Part shown: piece by piece, positions 44,239-53,178 of the stretch
Numbering within the stretch: position 1 is the stretch's first letter
Layout of the letters: the number at the start of each line of letters is the position of its first letter
Assembly (NCBI RefSeq): GCF_034048115.1
Contig: NZ_CP139145.1
Span: 3,472,001-3,536,000 of the forward strand
Length of the DNA stretch: 64,000 nucleotides
Reading direction: 5' to 3'
Source: Pseudarthrobacter sp. IC2-21
GTDB taxonomy: Bacteria > Actinomycetota > Actinomycetes > Actinomycetales > Micrococcaceae
Notes under the pieces: model-generated
What the model was told of the DNA's origin: nothing
The model's database searches: none
What the model saw: only the letters and a program-made list of their open reading frames with translations
Program-made: the position numbers and the translations under genes

Positions 44239-44970
44239 GTGGCCGTGTACATCGGCACGTCCGGTTGGAGTTACGACCATTGGGAGGGTGTCCTGTACCC
44301 GCCGGGCCTGCCGCCCCGGGACAGGCTTCAGCACTATGTTGCCCGTTTCAGCACGGTGGAATTGAACGCCAGCTTCTACCGCTGGCCGCGCGATACCTCG
44401 TTCGCCAGCTGGCGCCGCCGGCTCCCGGACGGGTTCGCCATGTCCGTCAAGGCACCCCGCGGCCTGACCCACGGCAAGAAGCTGTATCAGCCTGAGGTCT
44501 GGCTGGAGCGGATTGCCCGATGCTGGCATGAGCTGGGGGACAAACGGGCCGTCCTGCTGGTCCAGCTCCCGCCGCAGATGGAACGCGATGATGCGCGCCT
44601 GGATTATTTCCTCGGCGCGGTCCCGTGGTGGATCCGGGTGAGCGTTGAATTCCGGCACCCCAGCTGGGACCACGAGGACGTTTACGCCCTGCTGGAACGG
44701 CACGGCGCTGCCTACTGCATCATGAGCGGCGCCCGGCTCCCCTGCATCCTGCGTGCCACGGCACCCTTCGTGTATGTCCGGCTCCACGGCCCCGACCACG
44801 AGCATCTCTACGGCGGTTCCTACTCTGACGCTGACCTGCAGTGGTGGGCCGACCGCATCCGCGAGTGGGCCGGGAGCGGCCTGGACGTCTACGCCTATTT
44901 CAACAACGACGGGGGCGGGAACGCGGTGCGGAACGCCGAGACACTGCGCTGGTTCGTTGGCGCCGGCTGA
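44239..44970 (+). CDS. DUF72 family protein (YecE-like)
   Basis: A 243-residue TIM-barrel protein of unknown function. Conserved signatures: VYIGTSGWSYDHWEGVLYP, FSTVELNASFYRWPRDTSFA, VKAPRGLTHGKKLYQPEVWL, and VYVRLHGPDHEHLYGGSYSD with AYFNNDGGGNAVRNAETL. The start is taken as GTG 44239, since the conserved region begins three residues later; the SD is not strong, so an alternative upstream start cannot be excluded. Confidence 0.9.
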   Translation: MAVYIGTSGWSYDHWEGVLYPPGLPPRDRLQHYVARFSTVELNASFYRWPRDTSFASWRRRLPDGFAMSVKAPRGLTHGKKLYQPEVWLERIARCWHELGDKRAVLLVQLPPQMERDDARLDYFLGAVPWWIRVSVEFRHPSWDHEDVYALLERHGAAYCIMSGARLPCILRATAPFVYVRLHGPDHEHLYGGSYSDADLQWWADRIREWAGSGLDVYAYFNNDGGGNAVRNAETLRWFVGAG

Positions 44971-45037
44971 TGTCACGCCCGATGGCGGTAGTGACGCAGG
45001 TGCCCTGCGCAGCGTTGCGCTGTGGCAGAGTGGAGGG

Positions 45038-46123
45038 ATGGACAGGGCTCCTCAGCACGCACCCCAGAACACCCCGCACCCGGCACAGCTTTCGGGGACG
45101 AAACTGTTCCGTCTGGCCCACCGGATCTCGGACGCCGTCAACGGAACGCGGATCCGGCTCGCGGGACGGTGGAATTTCGCACCGCAGACCATCGCCTACC
45201 AGGGCTACGGGTCATCCACAGGGTGGGTGCGTGTTCTTGGCCGTGTCCTGCTGACCAGAAGGCCCGCTCCCGGCAGCGTGGCCGAGCATGCTGCCCTCAA
45301 CGGCACCCAGAACATCCGCGGCTGGCGCGCCTTCACCAGCGTGCCCATGCAGTACACCGATGTGGAAATTACCATCGGTGATGTCACCACCCACGTCAAG
45401 GCGGACCGGGGCGGGCTGATCGACACGGTGGTGGACGTCAGGCTTTCGCCGGGCTGGCACACCGCTGTCCTGCGGGCTGACGGGACCGAACCGGTGGAAA
45501 CCCTGATCCAGGTGATCGACGCCAAGGCAAAGTTCGGCATCGTCTCCGACATCGATGACACCGTCATGGTGACCGCCCTCCCCAGGCCCTTCCTGGCGCT
45601 GTGGAACACGTTTGTGCTCAGCGAACGGGCCCGGATGGCCACGCCCGGGATGGCCGTCCTGCTGGATCGGCTCACCATTGAACACCCCGACGCCCCGGTG
45701 ATTTACCTGTCCACCGGCCCATGGAACGCGGCCCCCACCCTGAAGCGGTTCCTGAGCCGGAACATGTACCCCTCGGGCGCCCTCCTGCTCACGGACTGGG
45801 GCCTCACCCAGGACCGCTGGTTCCGCAGCGGGCAGGAGCACAAGCACCGCAACCTGGAACGCCTGGCCAAGGAGTTCCCGGATATGCGCTGGCTGCTCAT
45901 CGGCGACAACGGCCAGCACGATGAGCAGATCTACTCCGGTTTTGCCCAGGACCACGGCGACCTCGTGGCCGCCATCGCCATTCGGCAGCTGTCCGTCAGC
46001 GAGTCCGTGTTTGCTGGCGGCCACTCAGAGGACGGGGACCACACCACCTCGGTGGTGCCGTGGATCTATTCGCCGGACGGCGCCGGAATGGCCAAGCAGC
46101 TCAAGAGCCTGGACCTGCTCTAG
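45038..46123 (+). CDS. App1-family (DUF2183) phosphatase-like protein
   Basis: A 361-residue protein. The C-terminal half is the App1 catalytic domain with HAD-like IVSDIDDTVMVTALPRPFLA (DxDxT), then VIYLSTGPWNAAPTLKRFL and the acidic IGDNGQHDEQIYSGFAQ. Yeast App1 is a Mg2+-dependent phosphatidate phosphatase; the bacterial substrate is unknown. The N-terminal ~180 residues are a beta-rich domain. ATG 45038 is preceded by GGAGG with only one base between, so the exact start is uncertain. Confidence 0.88.
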   Translation: MDRAPQHAPQNTPHPAQLSGTKLFRLAHRISDAVNGTRIRLAGRWNFAPQTIAYQGYGSSTGWVRVLGRVLLTRRPAPGSVAEHAALNGTQNIRGWRAFTSVPMQYTDVEITIGDVTTHVKADRGGLIDTVVDVRLSPGWHTAVLRADGTEPVETLIQVIDAKAKFGIVSDIDDTVMVTALPRPFLALWNTFVLSERARMATPGMAVLLDRLTIEHPDAPVIYLSTGPWNAAPTLKRFLSRNMYPSGALLLTDWGLTQDRWFRSGQEHKHRNLERLAKEFPDMRWLLIGDNGQHDEQIYSGFAQDHGDLVAAIAIRQLSVSESVFAGGHSEDGDHTTSVVPWIYSPDGAGMAKQLKSLDLL

Positions 46124-46129
46124 GTCCGG

Positions 46130-47698
46130 CTAAACACCGGCCTCGTGTTCAACACCGCTGCCCTCCAGCGCATCCGGCTCCACCAGCGCGTCCGGTTCCG
46201 CCAGCGTGTCGGGTTCCATGGCCTGTGCGACGGCGGTTTCCGCCACTGTAACCAGGTTTCGTTCCTCAATCAGCTCCTGGAACCAGAAATACGAGGCTTT
46301 GGGCGTCCGCTCGAGTGTCTCGAAATTGACGTGGAGCAGGCCGAAGGGCTGTTTGTAGCCCGCGGACCATTCGAAATTGTCCAGCAGTGACCACACGTAG
46401 TAGCCGCGCAGGTCGATGGACTCAGCCTCGCCGCCCGGGCCCGTGGCCTCCAGCGCCGCCTGGATGTGGTCCGAGAGGTACTTAAGGCGCCGCTCGTCCG
46501 GGATGAACGCGGTGTTGGTGGACTTGTCCCGCACAATGATGTCCTCGAAGCTGGCACCGCCTTCGGTGATGATCACGGGAGGCAGGTTCGGGTACCGCTC
46601 GGCCATTTCCTTGAGCGCCACCTTCATGTACTCCGGTTTCACGGGCCAGCCGTAGGACGTGATGTCGGCTTCGGGCCACGTCTCCACATGGAACGGCGTG
46701 CCGCCACTGCCGGCCGCACTCAGGTCGCTTCCCATGGCCTCGGCCATGCTCGCGGGCACGGCGCCCTCACCCGGGCCCACCGCCACCTTGGTGGGCATGT
46801 AGTAGTTCAGGCCATAGAAATCCAGCGGCTGGGAAATGATCGCCATGTCTTCGTCCGGGTGCTCAAAGGAGCTGAAGAATTTCGCGGCCCGGACCAGGTC
46901 CGGGTATTTACCGGTGAGGACCGGATCCGCGTAGACCCGGTTCTGTGCGAGGTCCATCAGGCTGGCGCTGATTTTGTCCAGGGGGTTGATCGTTTTGGGA
47001 ACCATGGGCGAGTAGACGTTGGTCATGCCAATTTCCCCGGGGACTCCTGCCGCACGCAGGGCCTGCAGGGCCAGCCCGTGACCGAGCAGCTGGTGGTGAA
47101 CGGTGGGAAATGCGTTGAGCATCAGGGCCTCGCCGGGCGAGTGCAGTCCCAGGGTGTAGCCGTTGGTGGTGACGGTGGCGGGCTCGTTGATGGTGCACCA
47201 GCGCGCCACCCTGTCCCCGTAGGCCTCCGCGGCGATCGCGGCAAACTCCCCGAGCCGGTAGGCGGTGTCCCGGTTCATCCAGCCGCCGGCGTCGTCCAGG
47301 GCCAGCGGCGTGTCCCAGTGATAAAGCGTCAGCATCGGGGAAATGCCGTTGGCGAGCAGCTCATCAAGGAGCCGGTCGTAAAAAGCCAGGCCTGCGGGGT
47401 TCACCGGGCCGCTCCCGGTGGATTGGATGCGGGACCAGGACAGGGAAAACCGGTAGGAGTCGACGCCGAGTTGTTTCATCAGTGCCACATCCTGCGGCAT
47501 GCGGTGGTAGTGATCGCAGGCAACGGCGGGGCTCTGGTCCTCGACGATGGACCCTGGTTTGGCCGCAAACACATCCCAGCCGGCCGGGCCCCGGCCGTCC
47601 TCGGTGAGCGCACCCTCAATCTGGAAGGCTGCCGTGGCCACGCCCAACGTGAAGTCCGCGGGGATGAGGGCTGCCAGGTCTTTGGCGGAAATATGCAT
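46130..47698 (-). CDS. Glycoside hydrolase family 1 beta-glucosidase
   Basis: A 522-residue retaining beta-glycosidase. N-terminus FTLGVATAAFQIEGALTEDG, acid/base Glu in WCTINEPATVTTNGY, nucleophile Glu in PPVIITEGGASFED, and the C-terminal GYYVWSLLDNFEWSAGYKQ with FGLLHVNFETLERTPKAS. The last ~45 residues are an acidic extension with three EPDxL units (EPDTLAEPDALVEPDAL), outside the normal fold. Cytoplasmic. It converges on the App1 gene, six bases apart. Confidence 0.94.
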   Translation of the reverse strand: MHISAKDLAALIPADFTLGVATAAFQIEGALTEDGRGPAGWDVFAAKPGSIVEDQSPAVACDHYHRMPQDVALMKQLGVDSYRFSLSWSRIQSTGSGPVNPAGLAFYDRLLDELLANGISPMLTLYHWDTPLALDDAGGWMNRDTAYRLGEFAAIAAEAYGDRVARWCTINEPATVTTNGYTLGLHSPGEALMLNAFPTVHHQLLGHGLALQALRAAGVPGEIGMTNVYSPMVPKTINPLDKISASLMDLAQNRVYADPVLTGKYPDLVRAAKFFSSFEHPDEDMAIISQPLDFYGLNYYMPTKVAVGPGEGAVPASMAEAMGSDLSAAGSGGTPFHVETWPEADITSYGWPVKPEYMKVALKEMAERYPNLPPVIITEGGASFEDIIVRDKSTNTAFIPDERRLKYLSDHIQAALEATGPGGEAESIDLRGYYVWSLLDNFEWSAGYKQPFGLLHVNFETLERTPKASYFWFQELIEERNLVTVAETAVAQAMEPDTLAEPDALVEPDALEGSGVEHEAGV

Positions 47699-47795
47699 GG
47701 TGTCAGCCCTTAGTGATGTGAAGACGTGCGAACGGGTACCACTGAGAATGCTATACCGCGGGGTCTCTGTCGGAGCGGACTGCTAGGGTCTGGGC

Positions 47796-49274
47796 ATGGA
47801 TGAAAAACTGGGGAAGTTCATCGACAACTTTGGTGCGCTGGTACAACTGGCGCAGGCCGGAAGGCACCGGCAACAGGAAGGCCAACAACTCCTTGAGGCT
47901 TTGACGGAGCATCTGGGCGTAACTGCCGAGGGCGTCTCCGTGATCGAGGAGATGATCCCGGCACACAGGTTTGTGGACGCGGACATCGTGATGGCAGAAC
48001 TCGCCGCGCAGGACCCCGCCGGCAGGTTGACGGGGATTGGCGGCGGCGGCCAGCGCCACCACCAGTCCTTCAGCGATATGGTCCAGCAGTCCCAGCTCTT
48101 TCCCCAGTTTCCCCTTGCCCAGCCTGACTACGCCAACCTGGCGGTGGGGCCGGACAAACAGCGGCAGGCCGTGGCGTTCGGCCTCTGGCTTTTCGCCTTC
48201 GCGGGAAGCCCGCTGGCGGTGCTGCAGCGCAACGCGGAACCGCGTTCCGGCCGCCAGGCCGCCTCGCTGGAGGTGATGGCCGCCAACCCGGAAGCGGCCA
48301 CGCACTTCCTGGCGGAGTTCCGCCTCCGGATGGAAAACAACAGCGTCCTCAAGGGCCAGGTCATTTCCCTGGTGATGTCCGAGTACGGCCCCAGCACGGC
48401 GGGGGTGACGTTCCATCACCGCCCCAGCCTCCCGGCGTCGGACGTTATCCTGCCCGCGGGGCTGCTCCAGAAGGTGGTGGACCACACGGTTGGAATTGCC
48501 ACCCACCGCGAGTCGCTCCGGGACCACGGCCAGCACCTCAAACGCGGCATCCTGCTCTACGGCAGGCCGGGAACCGGAAAGACGCACACCGTGCGCCATC
48601 TGCTCAGCCTGAGTGAAGGCTCTACGGCGATCCTCCTCTCCGGCGGTTCACTGGCCCGGATCTCCGACGCCGCCCGCATGGCACGGGCGCTCCAGCCGTC
48701 CATTGTGGTGCTGGAGGACTGCGACCTCATCGCCGAGGACCGGAGCTTCGGGCACGGGCCGCAGCCGCTTTTGTTCGAAGTGCTGGATGCGATGGACGGC
48801 CTGGACCCGGACGCCGATGTGGCCTTTGTCCTCACCACCAACCGGCCCGACATGCTAGAGCGGGCACTGGCGCAACGGCCCGGCAGGGTGGACCTGGCCG
48901 TCGAGATTCCCCTGCCGGCCCACGCCGAGCGGGTCCGGTTGCTGGAGCTGTACGGCAGGCTGGTGGCTTTCAGCCCTGCGGCCCTCGACGCGGCCGCGGA
49001 ACAGACCGAGGGGACCACCGCGTCCTTTGCCCGTGAACTGGTCCGCCGCGCGGTGGTGGCCGCTGCGCTGGAAGGCGGTCCGGTGTCCGATGCCCACCTC
49101 AGCGCCGCGGTTGAGGACCTGATGGCCGACGCCGAAACACTCACCCGCAGCCTGCTGGGCAGCGGTCCGGATGCGACGGCCGGAGCGGGATCCCGCTTTC
49201 CCGGTCCGGGTTTCCAAGGCCCGCCTGTCCCCGGCTTCCCGGGTCCAGAATTCTCGGGCCCGGCCTCACTGTGA
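47796..49274 (+). CDS. AAA-family ATPase
   Basis: A 492-residue protein. The N-terminal ~245 residues are a recognition domain of unknown function. The single AAA module has Walker A LYGRPGTGKTHTVRH, Walker B VVLEDCDLIAED (ED form, as in Bcs1-like ATPases), sensor 1 VAFVLTTNRPDMLE, arginine fingers ALAQRPGRVDLAVEI, and a lid with TEGTTASFARELVRRAVVA. The C-terminal ~30 residues repeat FPGPGFQGPP-like Pro/Gly units. The 3' end overlaps a convergent hypothetical gene by nine bases. Confidence 0.88.
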   Translation: MDEKLGKFIDNFGALVQLAQAGRHRQQEGQQLLEALTEHLGVTAEGVSVIEEMIPAHRFVDADIVMAELAAQDPAGRLTGIGGGGQRHHQSFSDMVQQSQLFPQFPLAQPDYANLAVGPDKQRQAVAFGLWLFAFAGSPLAVLQRNAEPRSGRQAASLEVMAANPEAATHFLAEFRLRMENNSVLKGQVISLVMSEYGPSTAGVTFHHRPSLPASDVILPAGLLQKVVDHTVGIATHRESLRDHGQHLKRGILLYGRPGTGKTHTVRHLLSLSEGSTAILLSGGSLARISDAARMARALQPSIVVLEDCDLIAEDRSFGHGPQPLLFEVLDAMDGLDPDADVAFVLTTNRPDMLERALAQRPGRVDLAVEIPLPAHAERVRLLELYGRLVAFSPAALDAAAEQTEGTTASFARELVRRAVVAAALEGGPVSDAHLSAAVEDLMADAETLTRSLLGSGPDATAGAGSRFPGPGFQGPPVPGFPGPEFSGPASL

Positions 49275-49643
49275 TCCGAAGAGGAAATCTTTGGCGTGGG
49301 CCACGGCCTTGCGGTAGGCATCGTTCCGGAGGCTGACGAGGTGTTCGGTATCGCCGTCCGCCGGTTCGAGGTAGCCCGTGTAGCCCGGCCGCAGCACCCA
49401 GATGTCGCCGGCGGGCGGTAGGTAGAACACTCCGAATGAGCGCTGCTGACGCTCCTCCGCCGTCCACACCGGCACCACAGCCAGAGCCGCACCGGTTGCG
49501 GGGTTGATCCACTGCGCCCGCGGCAGCGGCTCTTCGTGGGCTTCGGGGTCCAGGAACGGGGCGGTGCCTTTACCCCAGCGCGCTTCGAAGCGTTCCTGGA
49601 AGGCGGGGATCAGATGGGAATCGTAGCGACGCCAATCGCTCAT
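49266..49643 (-). CDS. Hypothetical protein (125 aa)
   Basis: A 125-residue soluble protein. It begins SDWRRYDSHLIPAFQERFEA, with a central RSFGVFYLPPAGDIWVLRPG and a C-terminal SLRNDAYRKAVAHAKDFLFG. Rich in aromatic residues; no membrane segment. No family recognised. It converges with the AAA ATPase gene, overlapping nine bases, and lies upstream of nothing obviously related (the J-domain gene begins 27 bp further on the same strand). Confidence 0.7.
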   Translation of the reverse strand: MSDWRRYDSHLIPAFQERFEARWGKGTAPFLDPEAHEEPLPRAQWINPATGAALAVVPVWTAEERQQRSFGVFYLPPAGDIWVLRPGYTGYLEPADGDTEHLVSLRNDAYRKAVAHAKDFLFGSQ

Positions 49644-49669
49644 GGGTGGCTCCTCTGGTGTGCATGGGG

Positions 49670-50038
49670 CTAGGTCCAGGGCCCGCTTTCCCAGCGGACC
49701 GGGGTGATCCGGATGGTGTTGCCTGCGGGCACATGGCGCCGGTTCACCCTCCGGACCGGGATGACGACCGGACCGGAACCCTGCCCGCCTGGTGTGCTTG
49801 TTCCGGTGCGGCTTCGGTCGTAGGCCGCACGCCGGGCGGGGTCACGCAGCACCGAAAAGGCCTGCATGATCTGCAGCAACTCGGCCCGCGAGAGCTCGCC
49901 GCCGTCCGTTGCGCCGCCGTCCGCGCCGAGGTCCGGATGATGGGTGCGCATCAAGGCCCGGTAGGCGCGGGAGATCTCCTGCTGGCTTGCAGTTGGCTTC
50001 ACCCGCAGGACCTCGTAGAAATCCGGCTGACTGGTCAT
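49670..50038 (-). CDS. J-domain protein (DnaJ-like, short)
   Basis: A 122-residue co-chaperone. The J domain is complete in residues ~5-68: DFYEVLRVKPTASQQEISRA then YRALMRTHHPDLGADG, with the HPD tripeptide that stimulates DnaK. No Gly/Phe-rich or zinc-finger region follows; instead a basic C-terminal tail (VIPVRRVNRRHVPAGNTIRI). It probably recruits DnaK to a special task. It is downstream of the hsp20 gene on the same strand. Confidence 0.92.
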   Translation of the reverse strand: MTSQPDFYEVLRVKPTASQQEISRAYRALMRTHHPDLGADGGATDGGELSRAELLQIMQAFSVLRDPARRAAYDRSRTGTSTPGGQGSGPVVIPVRRVNRRHVPAGNTIRITPVRWESGPWT

Positions 50039-50112
50039 GACGGCATTCCGGCAATTATCAGTGGGGCGCAGGAGGCGCCGGCAACGGCTGCCGGCGCCCC
50101 CCGGGGGAAGGG

Positions 50113-50538
50113 CTAACCTCCGATCTCGTGCATCTGGCCCTTTGTTTCAATCTCGATCTTGCGCGGCTTGGCCTGCTCCGTCACGGGGATTCGCAGGGTC
50201 AGGACGCCCTGGTCGTAGCTGGCCTTGATGTGTTCCGTGTCCAGGGTGTCGCCGAGGATCAGTTGGCGGCTGAACACACCGCGTGGACGTTCCGAGGCCA
50301 CCAGCTCAACGTTGGGCTGGGTGGGGTCCAGGCGTTCCGCCCGCACCGTCAGGACGTTGCGCTCAACGTTCAAGTCCACGCTGTCGACTTTGACACCGGG
50401 CAGGTCGAACGCCACAACAAACTCACCGTCTTCCTGCCAGGCGTCCATGGGCATGGCAGCCGGACGGGCCGCGGTACCGAAGACCTGCTGGGTGAGCCGG
50501 TCCAGCTCACGGAACGGGTCCGTACGCATCAACATCAT
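50113..50538 (-). CDS. Hsp20/alpha-crystallin small heat-shock protein
   Basis: A 141-residue holdase. Residues begin [20 protein letters not shown]; the alpha-crystallin domain spans [20 protein letters not shown] to the conserved A-x-x-x-G-V-L strand [20 protein letters not shown], and the C-terminal anchor follows ([10 protein letters not shown]). ATG 50538 has AAGGAG upstream, so the longer frame to 50589 is rejected. It has a good sigma-70-type promoter and is divergent from hspR. Confidence 0.94.
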   Translation of the reverse strand: MMLMRTDPFRELDRLTQQVFGTAARPAAMPMDAWQEDGEFVVAFDLPGVKVDSVDLNVERNVLTVRAERLDPTQPNVELVASERPRGVFSRQLILGDTLDTEHIKASYDQGVLTLRIPVTEQAKPRKIEIETKGQMHEIGG

Positions 50539-50619
50539 TTCCCACTCCTTCAGCAATGCAGTTGCATGATTCCGTACCATACCCGCCACCCAACTATCTA
50601 TGGCAGTGGGTATAGATTT

Positions 50620-50648
50620 TTTATAGCACCCGTGCGAAACTGGGGCAA
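50620..50648 (-). promoter_or_regulatory. Promoter of hsp20
   Basis: On the minus strand -35 TTGCCC (50643-50648), 17-bp spacer, -10 TATAAA (50620-50625), start near 50612. The spacer contains a short dyad GCACCCGTGC (50626-50635). No HAIR-type CTTGAGT-N7-ACTCAAG box was found nearby. Confidence 0.6.
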
Positions 50649-50679
50649 GACATTTTCGAGAGAAATTTTGGGAGCCGGC

Positions 50680-51000
50680 ATGAGCGAGCCACCCTCAGTA
50701 CGCGCACCGCAAGCCCCGTCCGGGCGGGCACTTTATGCCATCTCGGTGGCCGCCCAACTGGCCGGCACCGGGCAGCAGAACATCCGCCTCTACGAGACGC
50801 GCGGCCTGCTGCGGCCCGCCCGGACCTCCGGCGGGACGCGCCAGTACAGTGACGCCGATATCGCCATTCTCCTTCACATCGGAGAGCTGCTGGAGCAGGG
50901 ACTGAACCTGGCCGGCGTGGCCAAGGTCCTCGAACTTGAGGCCGCCAACGCCAAGTTGCGCCGTGCCCTCAAACGCGAACGCTCACTCCGCGAGCGCTAG
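50680..51000 (+). CDS. hspR: HspR-like MerR-family heat-shock repressor
   Basis: A 106-residue protein. The HTH is [20 protein letters not shown] followed by [20 protein letters not shown], then [20 protein letters not shown] and [20 protein letters not shown]. The GLNLAGVKxVLELE segment is characteristic of HspR, which represses chaperone operons and uses DnaK as co-repressor. The start is ATG 50680 (MSEPPSV) with GGGAG upstream. It is divergent from hsp20, which it probably controls. Confidence 0.9.
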   Translation: MSEPPSVRAPQAPSGRALYAISVAAQLAGTGQQNIRLYETRGLLRPARTSGGTRQYSDADIAILLHIGELLEQGLNLAGVAKVLELEAANAKLRRALKRERSLRER

Positions 51001-51007
51001 CTCAGCA

Positions 51008-51805
51008 CTAGTCGCCCGGTGCGTCGGCCTTGGAAAGTTCGCCCGTGATGCGTTCGCCGGGGATCCGGGCGGTGCGCCAGGTATCCAAGGCAATGTAGGC
51101 GCCCAGGATGATGAGCGAGAGGGACAGCGAAGCGAAGGCGTCGCTGAACCAGTGGTAGCCAAGGTAGAGCCTGCTGGCAATGGCCAGCACAATGCCGATT
51201 CCCGCCCCTACAAATCCCAGCACGGCAGCCCGCGGGTTTTCCCGCCGCGAGAAGATCAGAAACGTGCCCACCAGCAGGAAGTCGCACGCCCCCAGGACGT
51301 GGCCTGAAGGAAACGAGAATGTATGGTCGGCACCAAAGAGCATCAGGTCCACCGGCGGACGGGACCGCCGGACAATTTGCAGGATGATCTGGGAGATGAT
51401 CACCCCGGTAAGCATCGCGGCGGCCAGGACAATGGGCCGCCAGGCGTGCTTTGCCGCGAAGCCCCACGCCACCGTGACCACCAGCACGATGATGGGCAAG
51501 GCGATCGGGCCGAAGAGCACAGCGAGGAAGATCATCACGGCGGTGAGCGTCTCGGAACGGGTGCCAAGCAGCCAGTCCCGGATCGGTTCGTCCGGGCCCC
51601 ACGGTGCTGTCCCGCTTTGCACCACCCCCACCAGCGCAACGACGAACGCCAGGGTGCCGACCGCCATCAGGATCACCGCTGCCCGGTACAGCCCCCTGCG
51701 TGCCGCCGGCTCTATGTAGCGTTCTTCCACCACGAACTTCTCACGGAAAGTGCGCCACCAACTCGCGCCATTCCCCGCTTTTCCCGATCCTGCCTGCTCT
51801 GCCAC
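51008..51805 (-). CDS. PAP2-family membrane phosphatase
   Basis: A 265-residue integral membrane protein with six helices. The three catalytic motifs are present: IVRRSRPPVDLML (K/RxxxxxxRP type), FSFPSGHVLGACDF (PSGH) and ASRLYLGYHWFSDAFAS (SRxxxxxHxxxD). Likely an undecaprenyl-pyrophosphate or lipid phosphate phosphatase. The active site faces outside in characterised members. The start ATG 51805 is divergent from the AlkD-like gene. Confidence 0.92.
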   Translation of the reverse strand: MAEQAGSGKAGNGASWWRTFREKFVVEERYIEPAARRGLYRAAVILMAVGTLAFVVALVGVVQSGTAPWGPDEPIRDWLLGTRSETLTAVMIFLAVLFGPIALPIIVLVVTVAWGFAAKHAWRPIVLAAAMLTGVIISQIILQIVRRSRPPVDLMLFGADHTFSFPSGHVLGACDFLLVGTFLIFSRRENPRAAVLGFVGAGIGIVLAIASRLYLGYHWFSDAFASLSLSLIILGAYIALDTWRTARIPGERITGELSKADAPGD

Positions 51806-51871
51806 GTTCGACTTCCGTCCCTGCGCTGTTAAATTTCCTTGAGATGAAGACTATCCCTGTAGCCTGACCGG

Positions 51872-52981
51872 ATGGGTGCCATGAACGAGCTGATCAACCG
51901 CGGAAATGTTCAAGCGCTTGCCGGCATCCTGGCGAACCGGGCCCCAGGCACCCGGTGGTCCAGTGTGATGGCGGTGGCATCCGGGCTCAGCGAGCTCAGC
52001 CTCCGCGGCAGGACGGACAAGGTCTCTGCTGCGCTCGTGGCCGATTTCCGCCAGATCCCCGGGAAGGATTTTTCGACGGCGGCTGTTACCTTTCGCGCCG
52101 CGCTGGCTGACCCGGGATTTACGGGCTGGGTCCTGTGGCCAGTCTCCGAGGCGGCTGTGACGCTGGCCCTCGAATCGGACAGTGGCACGGACTTCGCTGA
52201 CTGCCTGGCGCTCCTCACCGAACTGACGCCACGGCTCACCGCCGAGTTTGCCATCCGTCGGCTGATTGCCAGGGACGTGGACGCTTCCCTGCGGGCAGTC
52301 CTCGGGTGGACGGGGCACCCCGATGAACACGTCCGCCGCCTGGCTTCGGAGGGGACCCGCGCCTACCTTCCGTGGGCGGTGCGGATCCCCGCCCTGATCC
52401 AGCAGCCTGAGGCAACACTCCCCATACTCAATGCCCTCTACCGCGACCCTTCGGACTACGTCCGGCGCTCAGTCGCCAACCACCTCAACGACCTGGCCCG
52501 CCATGCGCCGGAAGCCGCAGTGTCCACCGCGGCCCACTGGCTGGCGGCCCCGGATGCCAACACGGCCTGGGTGGTGCGGCACGGCCTGCGGACGCTGATC
52601 AAAAAGGGCCATCCGGGTGCGCTGGCACTTCAAGGGTTTGCCCCGGCATCCGTGGCTGTGACGGCCCTGCGGCTGGACCGGCAGGTGGTGGCCATGCCGG
52701 CGGACCTCCGGTTCGAATTCGACATCTCCAACACTGGCGCCGCGGAGGCCCGGCTTTCGGTGGACTATGCGGTGCATTACCGCAAAGCCAACGGCAGCCA
52801 ATCCGCGAAAATCTTCAAATTGGCGGCGCTGACCCTTGCTGCGGGCGAAACACGAACGCTGGCCAAGCGCCACGCTTTCAGACCCATGACCACGCGGGTG
52901 CACCACGCCGGACTGCACGCCCTCGAACTGCAGATCAACGGCATCCGGCACGGCCACACGGAGTTCGACGTCCGGACCTGA
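51872..52981 (+). CDS. DNA alkylation repair protein (AlkD-like HEAT repeats)
   Basis: A 369-residue protein. The N-terminal ~230 residues form HEAT-like helices, with DVDASLRAVLGWTGHPDEHV and SEGTRAYLPWAVRIPALIQQ then RDPSDYVRRSVANHLNDLAR, matching AlkD/AlkC-type glycosylases that remove alkylated purines. From ~265 on there is an Ig-like beta domain (LRFEFDISNTGAAEARLSVD), the C-terminal extension of the AlkC group. The start is ATG 51872 or 51881. Catalytic activity is not proven from sequence. Confidence 0.85.
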   Translation: MGAMNELINRGNVQALAGILANRAPGTRWSSVMAVASGLSELSLRGRTDKVSAALVADFRQIPGKDFSTAAVTFRAALADPGFTGWVLWPVSEAAVTLALESDSGTDFADCLALLTELTPRLTAEFAIRRLIARDVDASLRAVLGWTGHPDEHVRRLASEGTRAYLPWAVRIPALIQQPEATLPILNALYRDPSDYVRRSVANHLNDLARHAPEAAVSTAAHWLAAPDANTAWVVRHGLRTLIKKGHPGALALQGFAPASVAVTALRLDRQVVAMPADLRFEFDISNTGAAEARLSVDYAVHYRKANGSQSAKIFKLAALTLAAGETRTLAKRHAFRPMTTRVHHAGLHALELQINGIRHGHTEFDVRT

Positions 52982-53178
52982 CGCGCGGCCACCAGGCGCG
53001 CGCTGCCCGTCTTGCGCCGCGACACACCGCGCGCCGCAACGGCTCCGTAACGTCCCTCCCCTGACAGGCAACGCCGGTACCTGTCTCACCAGACACTCCC
53101 GCAGCCGGCGAATGTGCGGTTGGCTAGTGGAACGAACGCAGTCCGTCCGTCCTGTCACTCCCGAAAGGAAACCAACCC

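Noticed and set aside
46466..47713. 415-codon open frame antisense to the GH1 gene
   Set aside because: Shadow of the beta-glucosidase, which has both catalytic Glu motifs. The antisense product is Gly/His/Val-rich noise.
50539..50679. HAIR operator for HspR in the hsp20-hspR intergenic region
   Set aside because: No CTTGAGT-N7-ACTCAAG or close match on either strand. ATACCC/GGGTAT arms near 50576-50613 are present but imperfect and unlike HAIR.
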